A stretch of DNA of 64,000 bases from Blakeslea trispora (taxonomy: Eukaryota; Mucoromycota; Mucoromycetes; Mucorales; Choanephoraceae), in assembly GCA_025331445.1 (NCBI GenBank), contig JAIWNE010000003.1:558001-622000 (forward strand). Direction: 5' to 3'. The notes below the pieces were generated by a model. The model did not search any database. It was not told the origin of the DNA and worked only from the letters and a program-made list of their open reading frames with translations. Below are positions 1 to 11,532 of the stretch, in pieces (positions within the stretch are counted from its first letter, which is position 1; each line of letters begins with the position of its first letter). The position numbers and the translations under genes were made by a program.

Positions 1-305
1 CTCCCCAACCATTTCTGTGGATACAAACGAAATTTATAGAAGAAAAACATGTCAATATAAAAAGAAAAAGAAAAAAGAAAGAAAGGTTACCTTGAGTCTG
101 AATAAGATTTAGACACTGGCAAAAGCTCGTCATGACCAAATGCATACTTTTTGTAGCCATTGTAAGCAAACAAGTAAGAGTCTCTTATAAGTGAGGCTCT
201 TTTATCTCCAGGCTGACATGTATGGGATAGCATATCTGATGGGATTGCAGCCTCAACAGCTAAGGCGAACAGGCAACATGCAACTGCACGATGAAGAGAA
301 AGCAT
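1..305 (-). CDS. GH47 class I alpha-1,2-mannosidase, N-terminal part (runs off left edge)
   Basis: This is the 5' end of a gene on the minus strand. Coding exon 1 is 305..91 and exon 2 begins at 14 and runs off the window; the intron is 90..15 (GT donor, CACAG acceptor). The start is the ATG at 305..303. It opens a clear signal peptide or signal anchor (MLSLHRAVACCLFALAVEAA). After it comes RDSYLFAYNGYKKYAFGHDE followed by LLPVSKSYSDSRNGWG across the junction, the conserved opening of the GH47 catalytic domain. GH47 enzymes trim mannose from N-glycans in the ER and Golgi, or act as EDEM-type degradation factors. The catalytic residues lie outside the window, so trimming enzyme and EDEM-like protein cannot be told apart. 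The family assignment is firm; the subfamily is not. Confidence 0.85.
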
Positions 306-1069
306 TGTCAAGCTTAAGTGAAGAATAATGGAAAATACAGAACAATGTTAATAACTATTTATACCTTTATTTTTTTTTCTCTCTTAAGAAAACAAATGAA
401 TTGGAACAAACACAATTGAGTGACTAGCTGAAACACACAAGACTTCTTTATATTGAGATTCCAGTATGAGCTGCATCCTCAGCCCTTGCTCTCCTTATCA
501 TCAAATTTCCCCTTCTCTCTCTCTTTTTTTCACTTCATTTGAATTTAATCTTCGCCCTTAATTACCCACACATTTGCATACTATGAACTGTCCTTCAACA
601 TCAATTGAGCGCTACAATATTGATATCGATTGTATAGCTAAAACGCCGGTCAAACAAATACAATATAGATTTCTTCTTAGAATCCAAGACATCTAGATTC
701 GTTCTTCTCTAGTCCCCTTTCTTCATTCTGGCACGAAGGTTATTGCAGGCAGGGATAGCAAACAGGTTATTGAACATGCTCCCCTCTCTCTCTTTCCCCT
801 TCATGTTGCTTAACAACCAACGCATATTTTCAATTGTGCTTCAATAGGATCCTCTGGTTCTAAATTTGGCAGGAGTTTTTTCTTTTGCTCTCTTCTATCC
901 ATTTGCTTCCATGAGAGAACAATAAAGCAATTAAAAGAGTTACTCTATTTTTTTTTTTTATTATCATGATGGTGTTAAGCATGATATTCTCTCTTTCTCA
1001 CTGTGTGTACCAATACTAATACACATATATATACATATACATTCTTTCGGAATAGCAAGGGGGGTTCTT
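306..1069. other. Intergenic, GH47 5' side to bL33m 3' end
   Basis: No coding exon or RNA gene seen in about 760 bases. It holds T-rich and CT-rich tracts that could belong to the GH47 promoter, and an (AT)n-like patch near 1021-1045. Confidence 0.6.
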
Positions 1070-1301
1070 CTATTTCTTCATTTTGGTTTCGGTAAACAAG
1101 ACATGTTGCTTGACTAAAGAAAAAAAAAAAGATGTCAACATAAGCAATCACAAGTGCTTTACTCATCTTACCTTGGGGATCATATTTCATCATGGAGAGC
1201 TTAGGAGAGATTCTAGGACGGCTCTTGATGTAGTTGTAGCCAGTACCTGCAGTAGATAATAACTTGACGAGGATCACTCTTGCCTTTGCTTTCTTGGCCA
1301 T
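1070..1301 (-). CDS. MRPL39: Mitochondrial ribosomal protein bL33m
   Basis: A small two-exon gene: exon 1 1301..1172, exon 2 1113..1070. The protein is 57 residues: it opens MAKKAK, continues [20 protein letters not shown], then the [17 protein letters not shown] stretch, and after the junction [14 protein letters not shown] and stop. This is the complete bacterial-type L33 fold as seen in fungal mitochondrial ribosomes (yeast MRPL39), at the usual size. L33 is part of the large mitoribosomal subunit near the E site. Phase is maintained across the 58-nt intron (donor GTAAGA, acceptor TTTAG). A further acceptor-like TTTCTTTACAG ends 7 nt upstream of the ATG, suggesting a 5' UTR intron. Reading upstream of this ATG gives only low-complexity residues, so I place the start here. 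Confidence is high because the whole protein aligns. Confidence 0.93.
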
Positions 1302-2191
1302 TTTGTTACTGTAAAGAAAGAAAAAAAAATGTATTGACAAATAAGACGTTAGAGATTCCAGGGTTGACTCGAGAAAAAAAGTCAAAGTCACAGCTCAGAA
1401 AAAGGATGTCGGGTAATTTGGATGAAGACTTGGAAAGGCAGAATGTGCAATTGAGATGAGGCTTGAAAGCTATCCTTGCTTTGACAAAAGGCTATGTACT
1501 GTATGGTGATATTGTTGTCGTCGTCTTCCCGTGTCTGTCCATCCAATTGTTGTTGTCACCTACTTTGAAGCAGGGCAAGGAATGATCAACTTAATCAAAA
1601 TTTACAAAATAACAAACTAACTGTTTACTAAGCTTTTCTTATAAGGATGCTCAATCAGACAGAAGAATCGCAAAGCAAAGCTGTTTATATTGGTGGAAAT
1701 AGATTTTTTTTTCTTATTGATGCTCATAAGTTTCTTTTGTCTGTACAAATTACACTTGTTTATAAGCCCTTATGGCGAGCGAAGGTTACTTGTAGATTGT
1801 GTCCATGATTTTGAATAAACCAAGATTTTCTTTTTTTTTTCTATATAAACCTTTAGACTAAATAAAGCCCAAGTTGTCTTTTTATAAGGAAAACAGTATC
1901 TGCAATAGAGATATATGTTGAAAGCTTCACTCCAAAAACTAACCGCAATTGATAGGCATTCTGCAAGAAATAGACTTGAATGAACCAAGTTGTTATGATT
2001 AGATAGATCTTTTTTCTTCCTAAGCATACTATGGCATCCTAATTCATTCAACTCTATTTTCTTATAGAATGCAGTTAGATTTTGGGGGAGTGGAAATACT
2101 CTTCTTAAATGTAACTGAGAAGAAACGACATGCCCATAGTAGTTTCCTTTGAAAATCACTTTAATAAACTAATCATTGGAAAAGGAACATT
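1302..2191. other. Intergenic, bL33m promoter side to HKH-protein 3' end
   Basis: About 890 bases. Open stretches here are AT-rich, without codon structure, splice phase or a recognisable domain. Contains poly-T runs near 1706 and 1833. Confidence 0.55.
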
Positions 2192-4046
2192 TTAATTGAA
2201 AGAAAGTCTTTCACCACCGTGGATTTTAGCAGCAACAACAACGTTGGAACCGGTCTTATCTTTCTTGTAGTAACCAGCCTTGAAAGTAGGTCTGTACTTG
2301 GTGACATGAATATCCTCAGGATTAGGAGCCTGAACAGTAGATGATTCACCCCAAAGGTTGTACAGAAGGAAGTTTCCTTTAAAGCTGTCAGCAGGCTACA
2401 TATCGATGTTAATAAAAGACAATGTTAGAGACAATGACAGCTATACCCAAGCTTTCACTTACAATGTCAACAGAGGCGGGACCAAAAGTAGACGAGGCTG
2501 TAATGTTGACGTGCTTTCCGGTAGGCTCAATCTTAACCTTTGTAGCACCATGAATTGTACCAGCCTTAAAGCTTTCGCTAGGTTGATAAGTGCCCATGAC
2601 AACACCCTGAAGAGTACCAAGAACCAAATTCTTTGCTTTCAAATTCTAAATAAATAAACATATATATGTAAGCCATATGAACTGGTTGTTCAAGATAAAC
2701 CATCTTACGTCAAAGATAATGGCACCACGTCCAAGTCCAGCCATGACCTTGCCAAATTCAATGCTTTCAATGCCTTCTCCACCATGAATACGTTGAGCAG
2801 CCTTGATATGAAGAGAGATTTCTTCATAGTAATCCATGTTGCTAGGGAACTCAACATCAACACTAGAAACAAGACAGTCTTCCTGTCTGCGCTCATCATG
2901 GTGATGATGACCATTGTCTTCATAAAAGAGGTCGCTCTTCTTGTTATAGCGACTACGCTCAACTTGAACAGCGTATTGACCTTCGTGGTCAAAAGCAGAA
3001 ATCTTTACTTCCTTTTGAAGTTCGTCTCGACCGGAATAGATAGTGACAGTAACTTTGACATCACCGACAGAACTATCCTTAGACTTCAAGAGACGTACAT
3101 GGCCTCCACGAGAGAACCAGCCGTTAAGAAAGACGCCAGCACGCTTAAATTGCTCAGGAGAAAACTTGAAGGTAGTCTTCTCAGCTTTGAGCTCATCTAT
3201 CTTACAGAATGGCTCATGGTGGTGAGGGTGCTTTTTGCGATGATCGCCATCGGCAGCCATAAAGTCTGCAAAGTTTTCTGCCGTAACAAGCTCATGATCA
3301 GGTGGAGGAGGAGGAGGGAGACGATGGGGATGGCGAAGAGGTCCATAAGGTGTCAAGAAGCGATCAGGTCCATCTTGTTCAGATTCCTTATGGTTCTTGT
3401 GATGTTTGTGGTGCTTGTGATGTTTATGATGCTTGTGGTGCTTGTGGTGTTTTCCAGGTGGTGGGTTAGGAGGAGGAGTGCCAGGTGGTCCAGGAGGAGG
3501 ACCTTGGTACCATCCATGATGAGGAGGACTCCAAGGCTCACCGAAAGAATCCTCCAAGAACTGCATGTGGTGCTTCAATTCTTGATATTGTTCCAAGTGC
3601 TTTAGTGCACAAGGCTCAGGAATATCTTGAGGACGAACATCCTATTGTTTGCGGAGAGAAAAATAACATGTTTAATTTCTATTTGTTTTATGCAACTTTT
3701 TTTTTTGTTACCATGGCTTGGAAATCCTATCATAAAAAAGAAAAAGCACAAGTTAGACAATTGACAACAACGGCTGCATGAATATTCGCTTACTTTTTCA
3801 TGTTTCATGCTGCCATTCTGGCAAAGGTGTGTCAGCCCAAAGAGAGTAACAGCACCACCAAGAAGGAAGAACTTGAAGCGTCTACGGTCTACAAAAATGT
3901 CAGCTAATCTTTATTTTAACAACAATTGCTGCGCTTATTTTACTCTTCTTGGATTGTTCAGCTTGGTTATGCTCTTCATATGAAGGCAATGCAGCCTCTT
4001 GATCTACTTGTTCTGTTGGAACTGGGATGTATTGTTTCTTTTCCAT
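2192..4046 (-). CDS. His/Lys-repeat, proline-rich single-pass membrane protein with beta-rich C-terminal domain
   Basis: Five exons: 4046..3944, 3888..3794, 3641..2709, 2645..2463, 2395..2192, giving 505 residues. Residues 1-34 are a charged cytosolic tail (MEKKQYIPVPTEQ). Residues about 38-56 form one membrane segment (FKFFLLGGAVTLFGLTHLC) after an RRR triplet, predicting type II orientation with the bulk outside the cytosol. Next come a Pro/Gly-rich linker, at least six tandem His-His-Lys repeats (about 3388-3450), a Pro/His block, and a beta-strand-rich region of about 330 residues with alternating hydrophobics. That region resembles fungal adhesin-like/DUF7330 proteins, a resemblance I hold only weakly. 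The 152-nt intron 2 is longer than its neighbours and could hide a microexon. The His/Lys array could bind metal ions or acidic polymers (inference). The gene model is good; the function is unknown. Confidence 0.75.
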
Positions 4047-5429
4047 TCTTTGAGCGACAAGAAAGAAAGAAAGAAAAAAGATTAAAAAAAAAAAAAGCGA
4101 AAAGAAAAAGCAAACAGATAAATTAGATGAGCTCAAGGTAACCTAATCGATACGTCAATGCCAAGCAAAAACCGGGAAGTGAAACATATTGATTCAATTG
4201 GCTATCGCTGTTTCATACAATCAGCGATTGGCTGACTACCGCATGCAACCATTTTCATGTTAAAACTCAGACATTTGCTTTTCAGTGAAGAAAAGAATTT
4301 GGATTGCACCAACAAAATGACCGATTGAAGAATAGCGATTGTTTACTATGAAACCAAATAACAACTTGCTATAGGCTATATAGTTTAAAGGAACTTATGA
4401 TTTAAGCAAGTTTTGTGAAATTGAGCTGCTGTTACAAGTACCGGCTGTTCTCAAAATCAACTTGTCTTTCTTTAGTAAACCTCTAAAACCTAGGCTCAAC
4501 TGAGACAACCAAGAAGTAAGAACGATGGTAAGGTTAGATAAGGTACGATTTAGAGTCAAGGACAGCAATTTCTATGCTCAAGTATTTTGTAAGAAAAAAA
4601 AAAGAGAATAAACGAATTGAAAGATATCATAGAATTGAGCAAAAGTGTTACTGATATTCTGGACTCACTTTCGACCAAAGCAATATAGATTAAAACGTAT
4701 CTTTCAATCGAATTTACTCTCTTTCTTTCTTTTTTTTTTAACTAGCGATAGCATAGAAAGGAGAACAAGAGGATTGCGAATAACACCATTTGCTATGCTT
4801 AATCGTCCATTAGATCAACCGTTCTGTCTAGAGCACATATAGGATTTGCCTAACCACCAAGAGAACATAAATTTGAAAAATGCAAAAGTGTTGTAAGGAA
4901 CTTGTTATGCAGAAACAATCTCCAATGGAACATTATTGCTTCGCTGACTTTTTTTCTTTTTCTTAAACAGCTGACAGTGAGATACCGAGCTGGTATTGAT
5001 GTTGAAGGTAGAATATATAAAGCACTGAGTAATCCTCTCCTTTGTGTGACAAACATGAGAAGAAACGAAAGTGTTTGCAAAGAAGCTTTTCCATATCATC
5101 ACTAGGACTTGGTTATTCTTTTGTGAATATGACTACTTTTATAATGATTTTGACTGTCTTCAGCTGTGTAATAGTTGAAATAGGAGTGTGTTAGCATTTT
5201 CTATGAGTACTGTTGTTCTTTATATAAAAAAAAACAATAGTATTTAAATGGCTAAAAAGACCTTTGAGTATTGATGTCACTGAATTTTCCTTACGTAGAA
5301 TTGCTTACATAAAGTTATGTTTCGGTAAGACAAAAGAAAATAGATTGAGCACAAAAAAAAAAAGATGATTGAATACCATTCTAGTGCTTTGCTTTGAATA
5401 CTTTTTTATTAAACAAAAGCTGAGACTCT
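4047..5429. other. Intergenic, about 1.4 kb
   Basis: No gene recognised on either strand. The open frames between 4645 and 5105 overlap each other on both strands, lack splice-compatible neighbours and encode low-complexity or atypical peptides. The 4050-4110 part is A-rich and presumably the promoter and 5' UTR of the HKH-repeat gene. Confidence 0.5.
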
Positions 5430-6584
5430 CTACATGTGTCTCCGAGAAGCTGTGATGGGTTTGAGCCCTGCTCTGTTTGTGTTATGAATCGATGTTCGAT
5501 AAGTAGGCGAAAATGCAGATGGATTAGGATCATAAATATGCTGAGGACGAACCAATTCACTTGATGAGGTCTCTAAATGTTTTGACTAAGAAAATATCTA
5601 AACTTTTAGTCGACTATCTAGAATTCTGTATTGAAGATTGATTACTTTAGATATCAGGCTATTGGATGAAGTGATATGAGCATGAATTCGGTAGCTAATG
5701 TGGATGTGCAAAGTGTTTTTTCTAATAGATTTGGCTGTTGGTTTTCGCATGATAGTTTTGACAATATCTGGGTGCCTAAAAGAGACACTTGATACTTTTT
5801 TTGTTATCAATACTTGAGCTTTCTCTCTGCTTTATGTGTGTCTTTAACTTACCGTTTTTTCGATGATATACTGTAGATGGCTTCACTTCCTCTTCTGGTT
5901 CTTCATTCATATATGTATTTCTTTGAGCAAGACAGACTAATATGAAAAAAGTCCAATCAGCTACCAATAAGTTTTTACTTTCATCGAAAACTATACTTAT
6001 TTACTTTTGATTCCTTTCTTTAAACTGTTTTGTCGTCTTGACTCATAAAAGGGTTTTGCCCCACTTGAAAGAGAGCGATGAGGTGAAACAAGCTAAAAAA
6101 AAAAAAAAAGGAATGAATATGGTAATTGCGTTTCATCAACTGACGACGCATTATCTCCATAAAGAAACTTACACCTGACGCTCGATTTGGATTTGAATCA
6201 TCTAACAAAAAAAACAAAGAGAGTGAACACATCTTCATTTATCTAGCCATTGCCCATCAACAAACCTAACAAGTTGCGAATTGACATGGAGCGGCTTTGT
6301 GTTGGCTACATTAAAAAATGCATAATGAAATAAGATTTTGTGCGACATTTAGAAAAGCTGGTTACTTTTTCTTCAATTGTTCCAAGTGTCGAATGACTTC
6401 GAATTCTATTAGCATGTTGCGCTAAGGCCATCAAAATAGTGCCTGCCTCTTTGTCTTCAGCATCAATATCCATGAAGTGACTTTCGTTAGGTGTTGCTGA
6501 TGCACATTTAGCATAAGGGCTTGGGTCATCAGGGTTAGAAGGAGATCTATAGACACGCTGGCTTTTTCTGGGGTGGAGTGTCAT
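5430..6584 (-). CDS. Uncharacterised seven-exon protein, Ser/Arg-rich, 245 aa
   Basis: I do not recognise this protein. Exons: 6584..6366, 6305..6266, 6201..6173, 6092..6005, 5936..5853, 5767..5646, 5585..5430; the phase is consistent through all six introns and ends at TAG. The start MTLHPRKSQRVYRSPSNPDD follows a poly-A tract, where ribosome access is plausible. Visible features: an acidic helix with KEAGTILMALAQHANRI (about residues 46-62), a short RSMSIRNLLDDSN motif (about 78-90), an acidic patch NEEPEEEVKPS and a basic stretch IVKTIMRKPTAKSIRKN. There is no signal peptide or membrane helix. The short linear motifs and charge pattern suggest a disordered nuclear or regulatory protein, but this is only inference. 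Two exons are very short (40 and 29 nt). Confidence 0.65.
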
Positions 6585-6866
6585 TTGCAAAAAAAAAAAA
6601 AGAAAAAAAAACAAAAAGAGAAGAAAAGAGAAAGAAAATAAGGCTGGCTAACTGTTACTGGATACAAAAGCAACTTGATTCACTTTAAAGTTATTTGTGC
6701 TACTTTGTAACTATGTAGCCTAGAAATGCAAAATAAAAAAAAGGAAGGAAATACGTGAGAATGAGAATACATGCTTTTTTCTATTTCAATGTAGAACCAT
6801 CATTGACAAGTTTGTATGTAGCGTGAAAAGGAAGATCATTCAAATTCTTTGGTATGGTAATAATGC

Positions 6867-6900
<34 letters not shown>

Positions 6901-6902
6901 AC
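6585..6902. repeat. Intergenic with (ATT)n microsatellite just after the exchanger stop
   Basis: 318 bases between the orphan gene's start and the exchanger's stop. A perfect (TTA/ATT)n tract at about 6870-6899 ends 4 nt from the exchanger stop codon, so it lies in its 3' UTR. The rest is A-rich leader of the orphan gene. Confidence 0.8.
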
Positions 6903-8637
6903 TTATGGATACAAATAGAATGCCATGCTGATTATCACATAACAAGACTATGATCATGAAATACATGTTAGCTCATTCAGGGAATGTTGATGTTTAACTT
7001 ACCAAGAGCAAGATGCCTTCGAGCCAGTTAGATCGACCATCTTGGATTAGATAGTTTACAATCAAGACGCTGGCAAATAAGATCACTGTTTCAAAAGTTT
7101 CAAAAAACAGACTCATAGGCTGATTGATGGCCCAACCAGCAATCACCAGAACTGGTGTAACTAACAAACCAATCTGTAATGAAGAAGAAATAGCAATACC
7201 GATACACAAGTTCATCTTGTCCTTCATGGCAAATGTGACAGCACTAACATGCTCAGCAGCACTAAAATATATTTTTTTTTAGTCTCACTCATTAATTCTT
7301 TCTGGTAACATTATCCTTACTTTCCAACAATGGGCAATAGAATGATGCCTACAAAAGTCTCATTTATTCCCCAGCTCTTGACGACACCTTCAATACTATT
7401 CAATGTTGAGTTAGATACTTGTGTTTAAAAGTCCCTTTTTTTTTTTAAGTTTATCTTACGCGCCAACAAGATACTCTGCATGGACTGAAACAATACATGC
7501 AAGGACTGACAATCTATAATGCACTGGTTACTCATCTTTTTTGGGGTTTGTTTGATAAAAAAAAAGGGAAATCATTACGATGCAATTGAAAACCCAAGTG
7601 TAGTGGATGGTTGTTCTTCCTCATCATTTTCATCTTCATACTAGATATTGAATTAGACATGTTAAAAAGAACAAAAGGAACAAAGCTGTGTCCTATTACC
7701 AGAAACGTATGTGTCTTGAGCTAATTTGGAACAGAAAAAAAGAGAAGGTTATTGTTTGTGTTTTGTTTTATGTTTGCATCTAGTGTTACCTGAAAGAGCA
7801 AATAAAGAACATAGACAATCAAAAGAACGATAGAAACACCTTGACTCAACTGCAAAATACTTTCTTGCGTATCTTCATTAGGTGTTGAAACGGAGAAAGC
7901 AGCAGGCACCAATAGTGACAAGGTGGTGACAGCCAAAAGTGAACACGATGTCTGAGCGGCTGATCATAAAATAATAAGAATAAGCTCTTCAGATTAAAAC
8001 AAACTTCATGTACCTGTAATATTGAACTTTTGCTCCGTTCTATGTAAGCCGCCCAAGAAAAAGCAGAATCCAAGAACCTATCAATCAGTTTCACATGTCA
8101 GTCTATCAATAACAAACAAACAAGAAACACGTAAACTTACAAGTAAAAGATTAGAAAGTATTGAACCAAGTACAGAAGCTATCGTTTATGTAAAGTAAGA
8201 TACATGCTCTTTGTCAATGAGAAATCACATACCTTGAACAACACGAATAAGTCCTTCTTTTAAAGCAATAACACCCAATATCAATTCAACAGCATTACCA
8301 AACGTAGCATTTAGCAAAGCACCAATAGTTGATCCTGATCTCAGTGCAATTTCTTCGGTAGCTATGATATTTTTTTTGTAAGACGAATTACTTTTACTTG
8401 CCTGCATGATGACTTACCAAAACCCAAGAGTTTAGCCAAAGGAATGATAGCAATGAAGTTGAGTGTAAATACAACAGTAGCAGAGGATTCAATGATTGAG
8501 AAAAATATGGAGATTGGTACAAATATCAAAAGATAGTTGACATAAGAAGAGCATATAGTAACCCTTAGAGAGGACCAAAAAGTGATTTTAGCTTCAGATC
8601 CATGATGTCCTAGCAATGGTGCATTTTCGTTGCTCAT
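6903..8637 (-). CDS. Vacuolar-type Ca2+/H+ exchanger (CAX family)
   Basis: Eleven exons, all phase-consistent: 8637..8418, 8361..8233, 8178..8141, 8077..8014, 7959..7790, 7720..7700, 7640..7579, 7513..7460, 7395..7321, 7261..7003, 6947..6903, giving 378 residues. CAX antiporters move Ca2+ (and sometimes Mn2+) into the vacuole in exchange for protons. Diagnostic signatures are present: [19 protein letters not shown] (c-1 repeat), [18 protein letters not shown] after it, a central acidic loop ([10 protein letters not shown]), [20 protein letters not shown] (c-2 repeat, with GNAAEH), and the ending [14 protein letters not shown]. About 11 membrane segments are expected. The N-terminal regulatory tail is short (about 25 residues). 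Exon 6 is a 21-nt microexon encoding LKTHTFL; without it the loop would lose conserved residues. Confidence is very high. Confidence 0.95.
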
Positions 8638-9381
8638 TTTCCAATAGTATTTTAGAAATGAAATAGAAATAAAAAAAGAGACGAACGAGAGAGTTTCAGG
8701 TTTATATTTCTTTTGAAGAGAAAGTAGTACGACCCAACACTGCATTGTTTATGTCCGTTACTCTTATTTTCATTTATCTGTTTTTGTCGCAAGACGTGCA
8801 AGCTTGCTTACTTATTTTCGTGTGGCTGATACGATGACATATCAGAACGATTAGCAAAGCTAAGAAATATAGTTTGTCTGCTTCTAAACAAATTTCTGGG
8901 CTTTTGATAAAGACCCTTTTTTTTTTCTTGTCCTTCTTTTATTATGTCTTTTTTTAAAAAAAAAAAAAACGGTAGTAAAAAGAAAACAATAAGAAAAAAA
9001 AATAGGGGTTTCAGGGGATTTTTTTTTGCAACAAGTATAATGGCTTGTTTTTCTTCTTTTCGACTGTCAACATGAAACAGTATCAACTTGACCTTTTTTT
9101 TTTCTATTTCTTAAACACAGTATTGAGCTTTTTTGCTTGCCTAATCCTTAGATGTATTATGAGTCAAAACTCCAAATAGGCAGCATCTTAATAAGGTCGA
9201 AGACTATGCAAGTTTGAATAAATGTGTGAAAATACAAAAACTTTATTTTTATTTATTTTGTTTTAGATCGTTTGTATATAAATAATAGTAGCCAGACTAT
9301 TCTAGAGCTTTGTTTGATAAAAAAAAAAAGGAGGTGTACATGTGTTTTGTTTACAGTTTGGTATAATGGGATATGGACAGC
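8638..9381. other. Intergenic, exchanger promoter to kelch gene 3' end
   Basis: 744 bases with several long poly-A/poly-T runs (8919, 8957, 9098, 9317). No coding potential or RNA gene seen. Confidence 0.6.
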
Positions 9382-11532
9382 TTAATGCGATGTACCTCCA
9401 GATAAAGACCTTGAAGTGAGATAATTGAGTTCGAAAAAGAATCCCTTGCTTTTAGGTGTAGGAGGAGGAGATCTTAAAGTGTTAGTGGTGGATTGCGTAA
9501 AACGTTGGTTGGTTTTGTCACTATGGTGAGATGTCATGATAGGCTGAGCTAATCGCCGTAAACTGGACTGTGACGTTGATGAATAAGATTGAGAAGGAAC
9601 AGGCTCTTCCATCGAATGAGACATACTGCTAGCAAAGGAGCTAGCTGTAGGTGTCGAAGTAGAACTTGATGGTGTCATTGGGTAAGGCCAATTAGGTGGA
9701 TATCCAGGTGTATTAGGCTCATGCAAAGGATGATAACTACTGTGAGACGACGAACCAGAGTGACTGGTAGCTGAACCATGAACTGATGATGTATCTTTCC
9801 CGTTGTGCTGCTGTTGACTTAAAAGCATACGCTTGGCATTAATCATGATACGTAATGCTCTAATCTGGAGTGCGCCCTGAAAGGTAAGAGTAGCAGTTTC
9901 ATAAACCATACTAGCAGTAGAGATAGTCAGCAGCTGATGAAGTGCATAGGTCGATAGCTGTCGAAGTCTTTCGAGGTGATACATGTCTGCTAACACTAAA
10001 AGACGAGACAGGATTTGTGGTTGATGTTGTTGAGCAGTAATCAGATGATCTGTATAGAGATATTGTAGAAAAGCAAGAGTGACTGAATAAGTTTCGGGGA
10101 AAAGTAGATTCTTCTTTTGTATGGGGTTCACATGTTTAAACTGAGTATTGTCCTGCTCCTTTAATAATTGAGCGAAATCAGGCCAGCGCTCAGCTATAAT
10201 AGTTGAATTGGCAGAAAGAGATTGTTGATCTGTAGTCCAGATAGTCAAGTCAGACATTGTGGTTTCGTTTAGCATGGATAGACCAAGCTCCTGAGCAGCA
10301 ATAGAACAGGTAGAAGGGGGTAAAGCATAGATGCCAAATGCTTCTAGGTCAACAACAGCTACATGATCAAAGTTGGTACGACGATAGCTATAATCATCTT
10401 TTAAATCGCGCTGACTATGACCTAGAACATAATATTTTTGATTCGATAGTAAACCTCTATTCCAAGAACCGCTGGACATTGCGCTTCCAGTGTCCATTTG
10501 AGACCAGCTCAAGTTGGTAAGATTCAGCGCCCAAATCTGGTACCCTTTTTGAGTTGAGCTTAGGTAGGTACCTGAAATAACAAGGTAATGACCCATTAAA
10601 GAACCAGTAGGAAAACGGAGACCAGGTGGTAAGTTACTGCCGTTCATCTTTGAAGCATGGTTACTAAACATAGAGGCATTGGGTGATTTTAAAGGGCAAA
10701 AACTCTGCAATTCTCTGGTGAGATCGCTAAAGTTGTAATTTGAGTATAGGCAGACAGGTGAAGTTTCTTGGATGGTGGATTCATTCTCATCCTCTTCTTT
10801 TGTTGATTTCTCTAGTGTGCACCAAAATGGAGAAGTCGATTTACCGTTATGTGTGGATGCATTATTTTTTATGGTGGGACAAAAAGCAACTGCACGATAG
10901 CTGTCAAAAGATGCATCAACAGGGCCACCATGTATCCAATTTCTATCAGAGAGATCGAAAATACTGATCTCCTGTAGATGTTGGTTTTTGATATCTTGTC
11001 CACCCATTACTATCAATTTGTCTTGATCCCAAATGGTAGCTAAATGTGCGTATCGAGCTTGAGGCGTAAAGATGCTTGGTGGTATGTTGATATGAAGCCA
11101 GGCCATAGTCTCAATATCGAATATAGAAATATCATTAAGAGCGCATAACTTGTCCTCTGTGGTTGTCATTTGCCGCTGTAGTTTGCTAGTTTCATTAGCC
11201 ATCCCACCAAAAATGACGATATATCGATCTATGTATGCATTGGCTGAATGAAAATAGCGAGGAGTAGGAGGCATTGCAGAATCAGGTGAGACAACATGGC
11301 GAATCCAAACAAACGTTTTTAAATCAAGTGTATAAAGGTTGTTCGTCAGTTGCCGGGTGGAAGCAACACGGCCACCAAAAACATACACCTTGTCATCAAT
11401 GATTGTAGTGGTTGCACCAACTAAAGGTGGTGGTATATCACCTCTGGTTGATTTGATCTCAGTAGTGAGATCAGCAATGGATTGTCGAGGAAAGGTCTCG
11501 CCACTGTTTGAGATGGCTACGGTTGAAGCCAT
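9382..11532 (-). CDS. Kelch-repeat plus BTB-domain protein (Ral2-like architecture)
   Basis: A single-exon gene of 716 residues. I start at the ATG at 11532 (MASTVAISNSGETF) rather than the in-frame one upstream, because the extension is poly-Phe from a poly-A tract. Kelch blades are visible: VGATTTIIDDKVYVFGGR, FHSANAYIDRYIVIFGG, YAHLATIWDQDKLIVMGG, then weaker blades to about residue 415. A BTB/POZ-like domain begins near residue 426 (MSDLTIWTT) and includes SVTLAFLQYLYTDHL, followed by a BACK-like helical part and a Ser/Thr/Pro-rich disordered tail. N-terminal kelch with C-terminal BTB is the layout of fission yeast Ral2, a Ras-pathway regulator, and of LZTR1-type CUL3 adaptors. The exact role is inferred. 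It is the longest intronless gene in an otherwise intron-dense window. Confidence 0.85.
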   Translation of the reverse strand: MASTVAISNSGETFPRQSIADLTTEIKSTRGDIPPPLVGATTTIIDDKVYVFGGRVASTRQLTNNLYTLDLKTFVWIRHVVSPDSAMPPTPRYFHSANAYIDRYIVIFGGMANETSKLQRQMTTTEDKLCALNDISIFDIETMAWLHINIPPSIFTPQARYAHLATIWDQDKLIVMGGQDIKNQHLQEISIFDLSDRNWIHGGPVDASFDSYRAVAFCPTIKNNASTHNGKSTSPFWCTLEKSTKEEDENESTIQETSPVCLYSNYNFSDLTRELQSFCPLKSPNASMFSNHASKMNGSNLPPGLRFPTGSLMGHYLVISGTYLSSTQKGYQIWALNLTNLSWSQMDTGSAMSSGSWNRGLLSNQKYYVLGHSQRDLKDDYSYRRTNFDHVAVVDLEAFGIYALPPSTCSIAAQELGLSMLNETTMSDLTIWTTDQQSLSANSTIIAERWPDFAQLLKEQDNTQFKHVNPIQKKNLLFPETYSVTLAFLQYLYTDHLITAQQHQPQILSRLLVLADMYHLERLRQLSTYALHQLLTISTASMVYETATLTFQGALQIRALRIMINAKRMLLSQQQHNGKDTSSVHGSATSHSGSSSHSSYHPLHEPNTPGYPPNWPYPMTPSSSTSTPTASSFASSMSHSMEEPVPSQSYSSTSQSSLRRLAQPIMTSHHSDKTNQRFTQSTTNTLRSPPPTPKSKGFFFELNYLTSRSLSGGTSH

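Noticed and set aside
2784..3605. Long plus-strand open frame opposite the HKH-repeat gene
   Set aside because: It is a shadow of the repeat-rich minus-strand exon; composition is Met/Val/Arg-skewed with no motif and no splice support.
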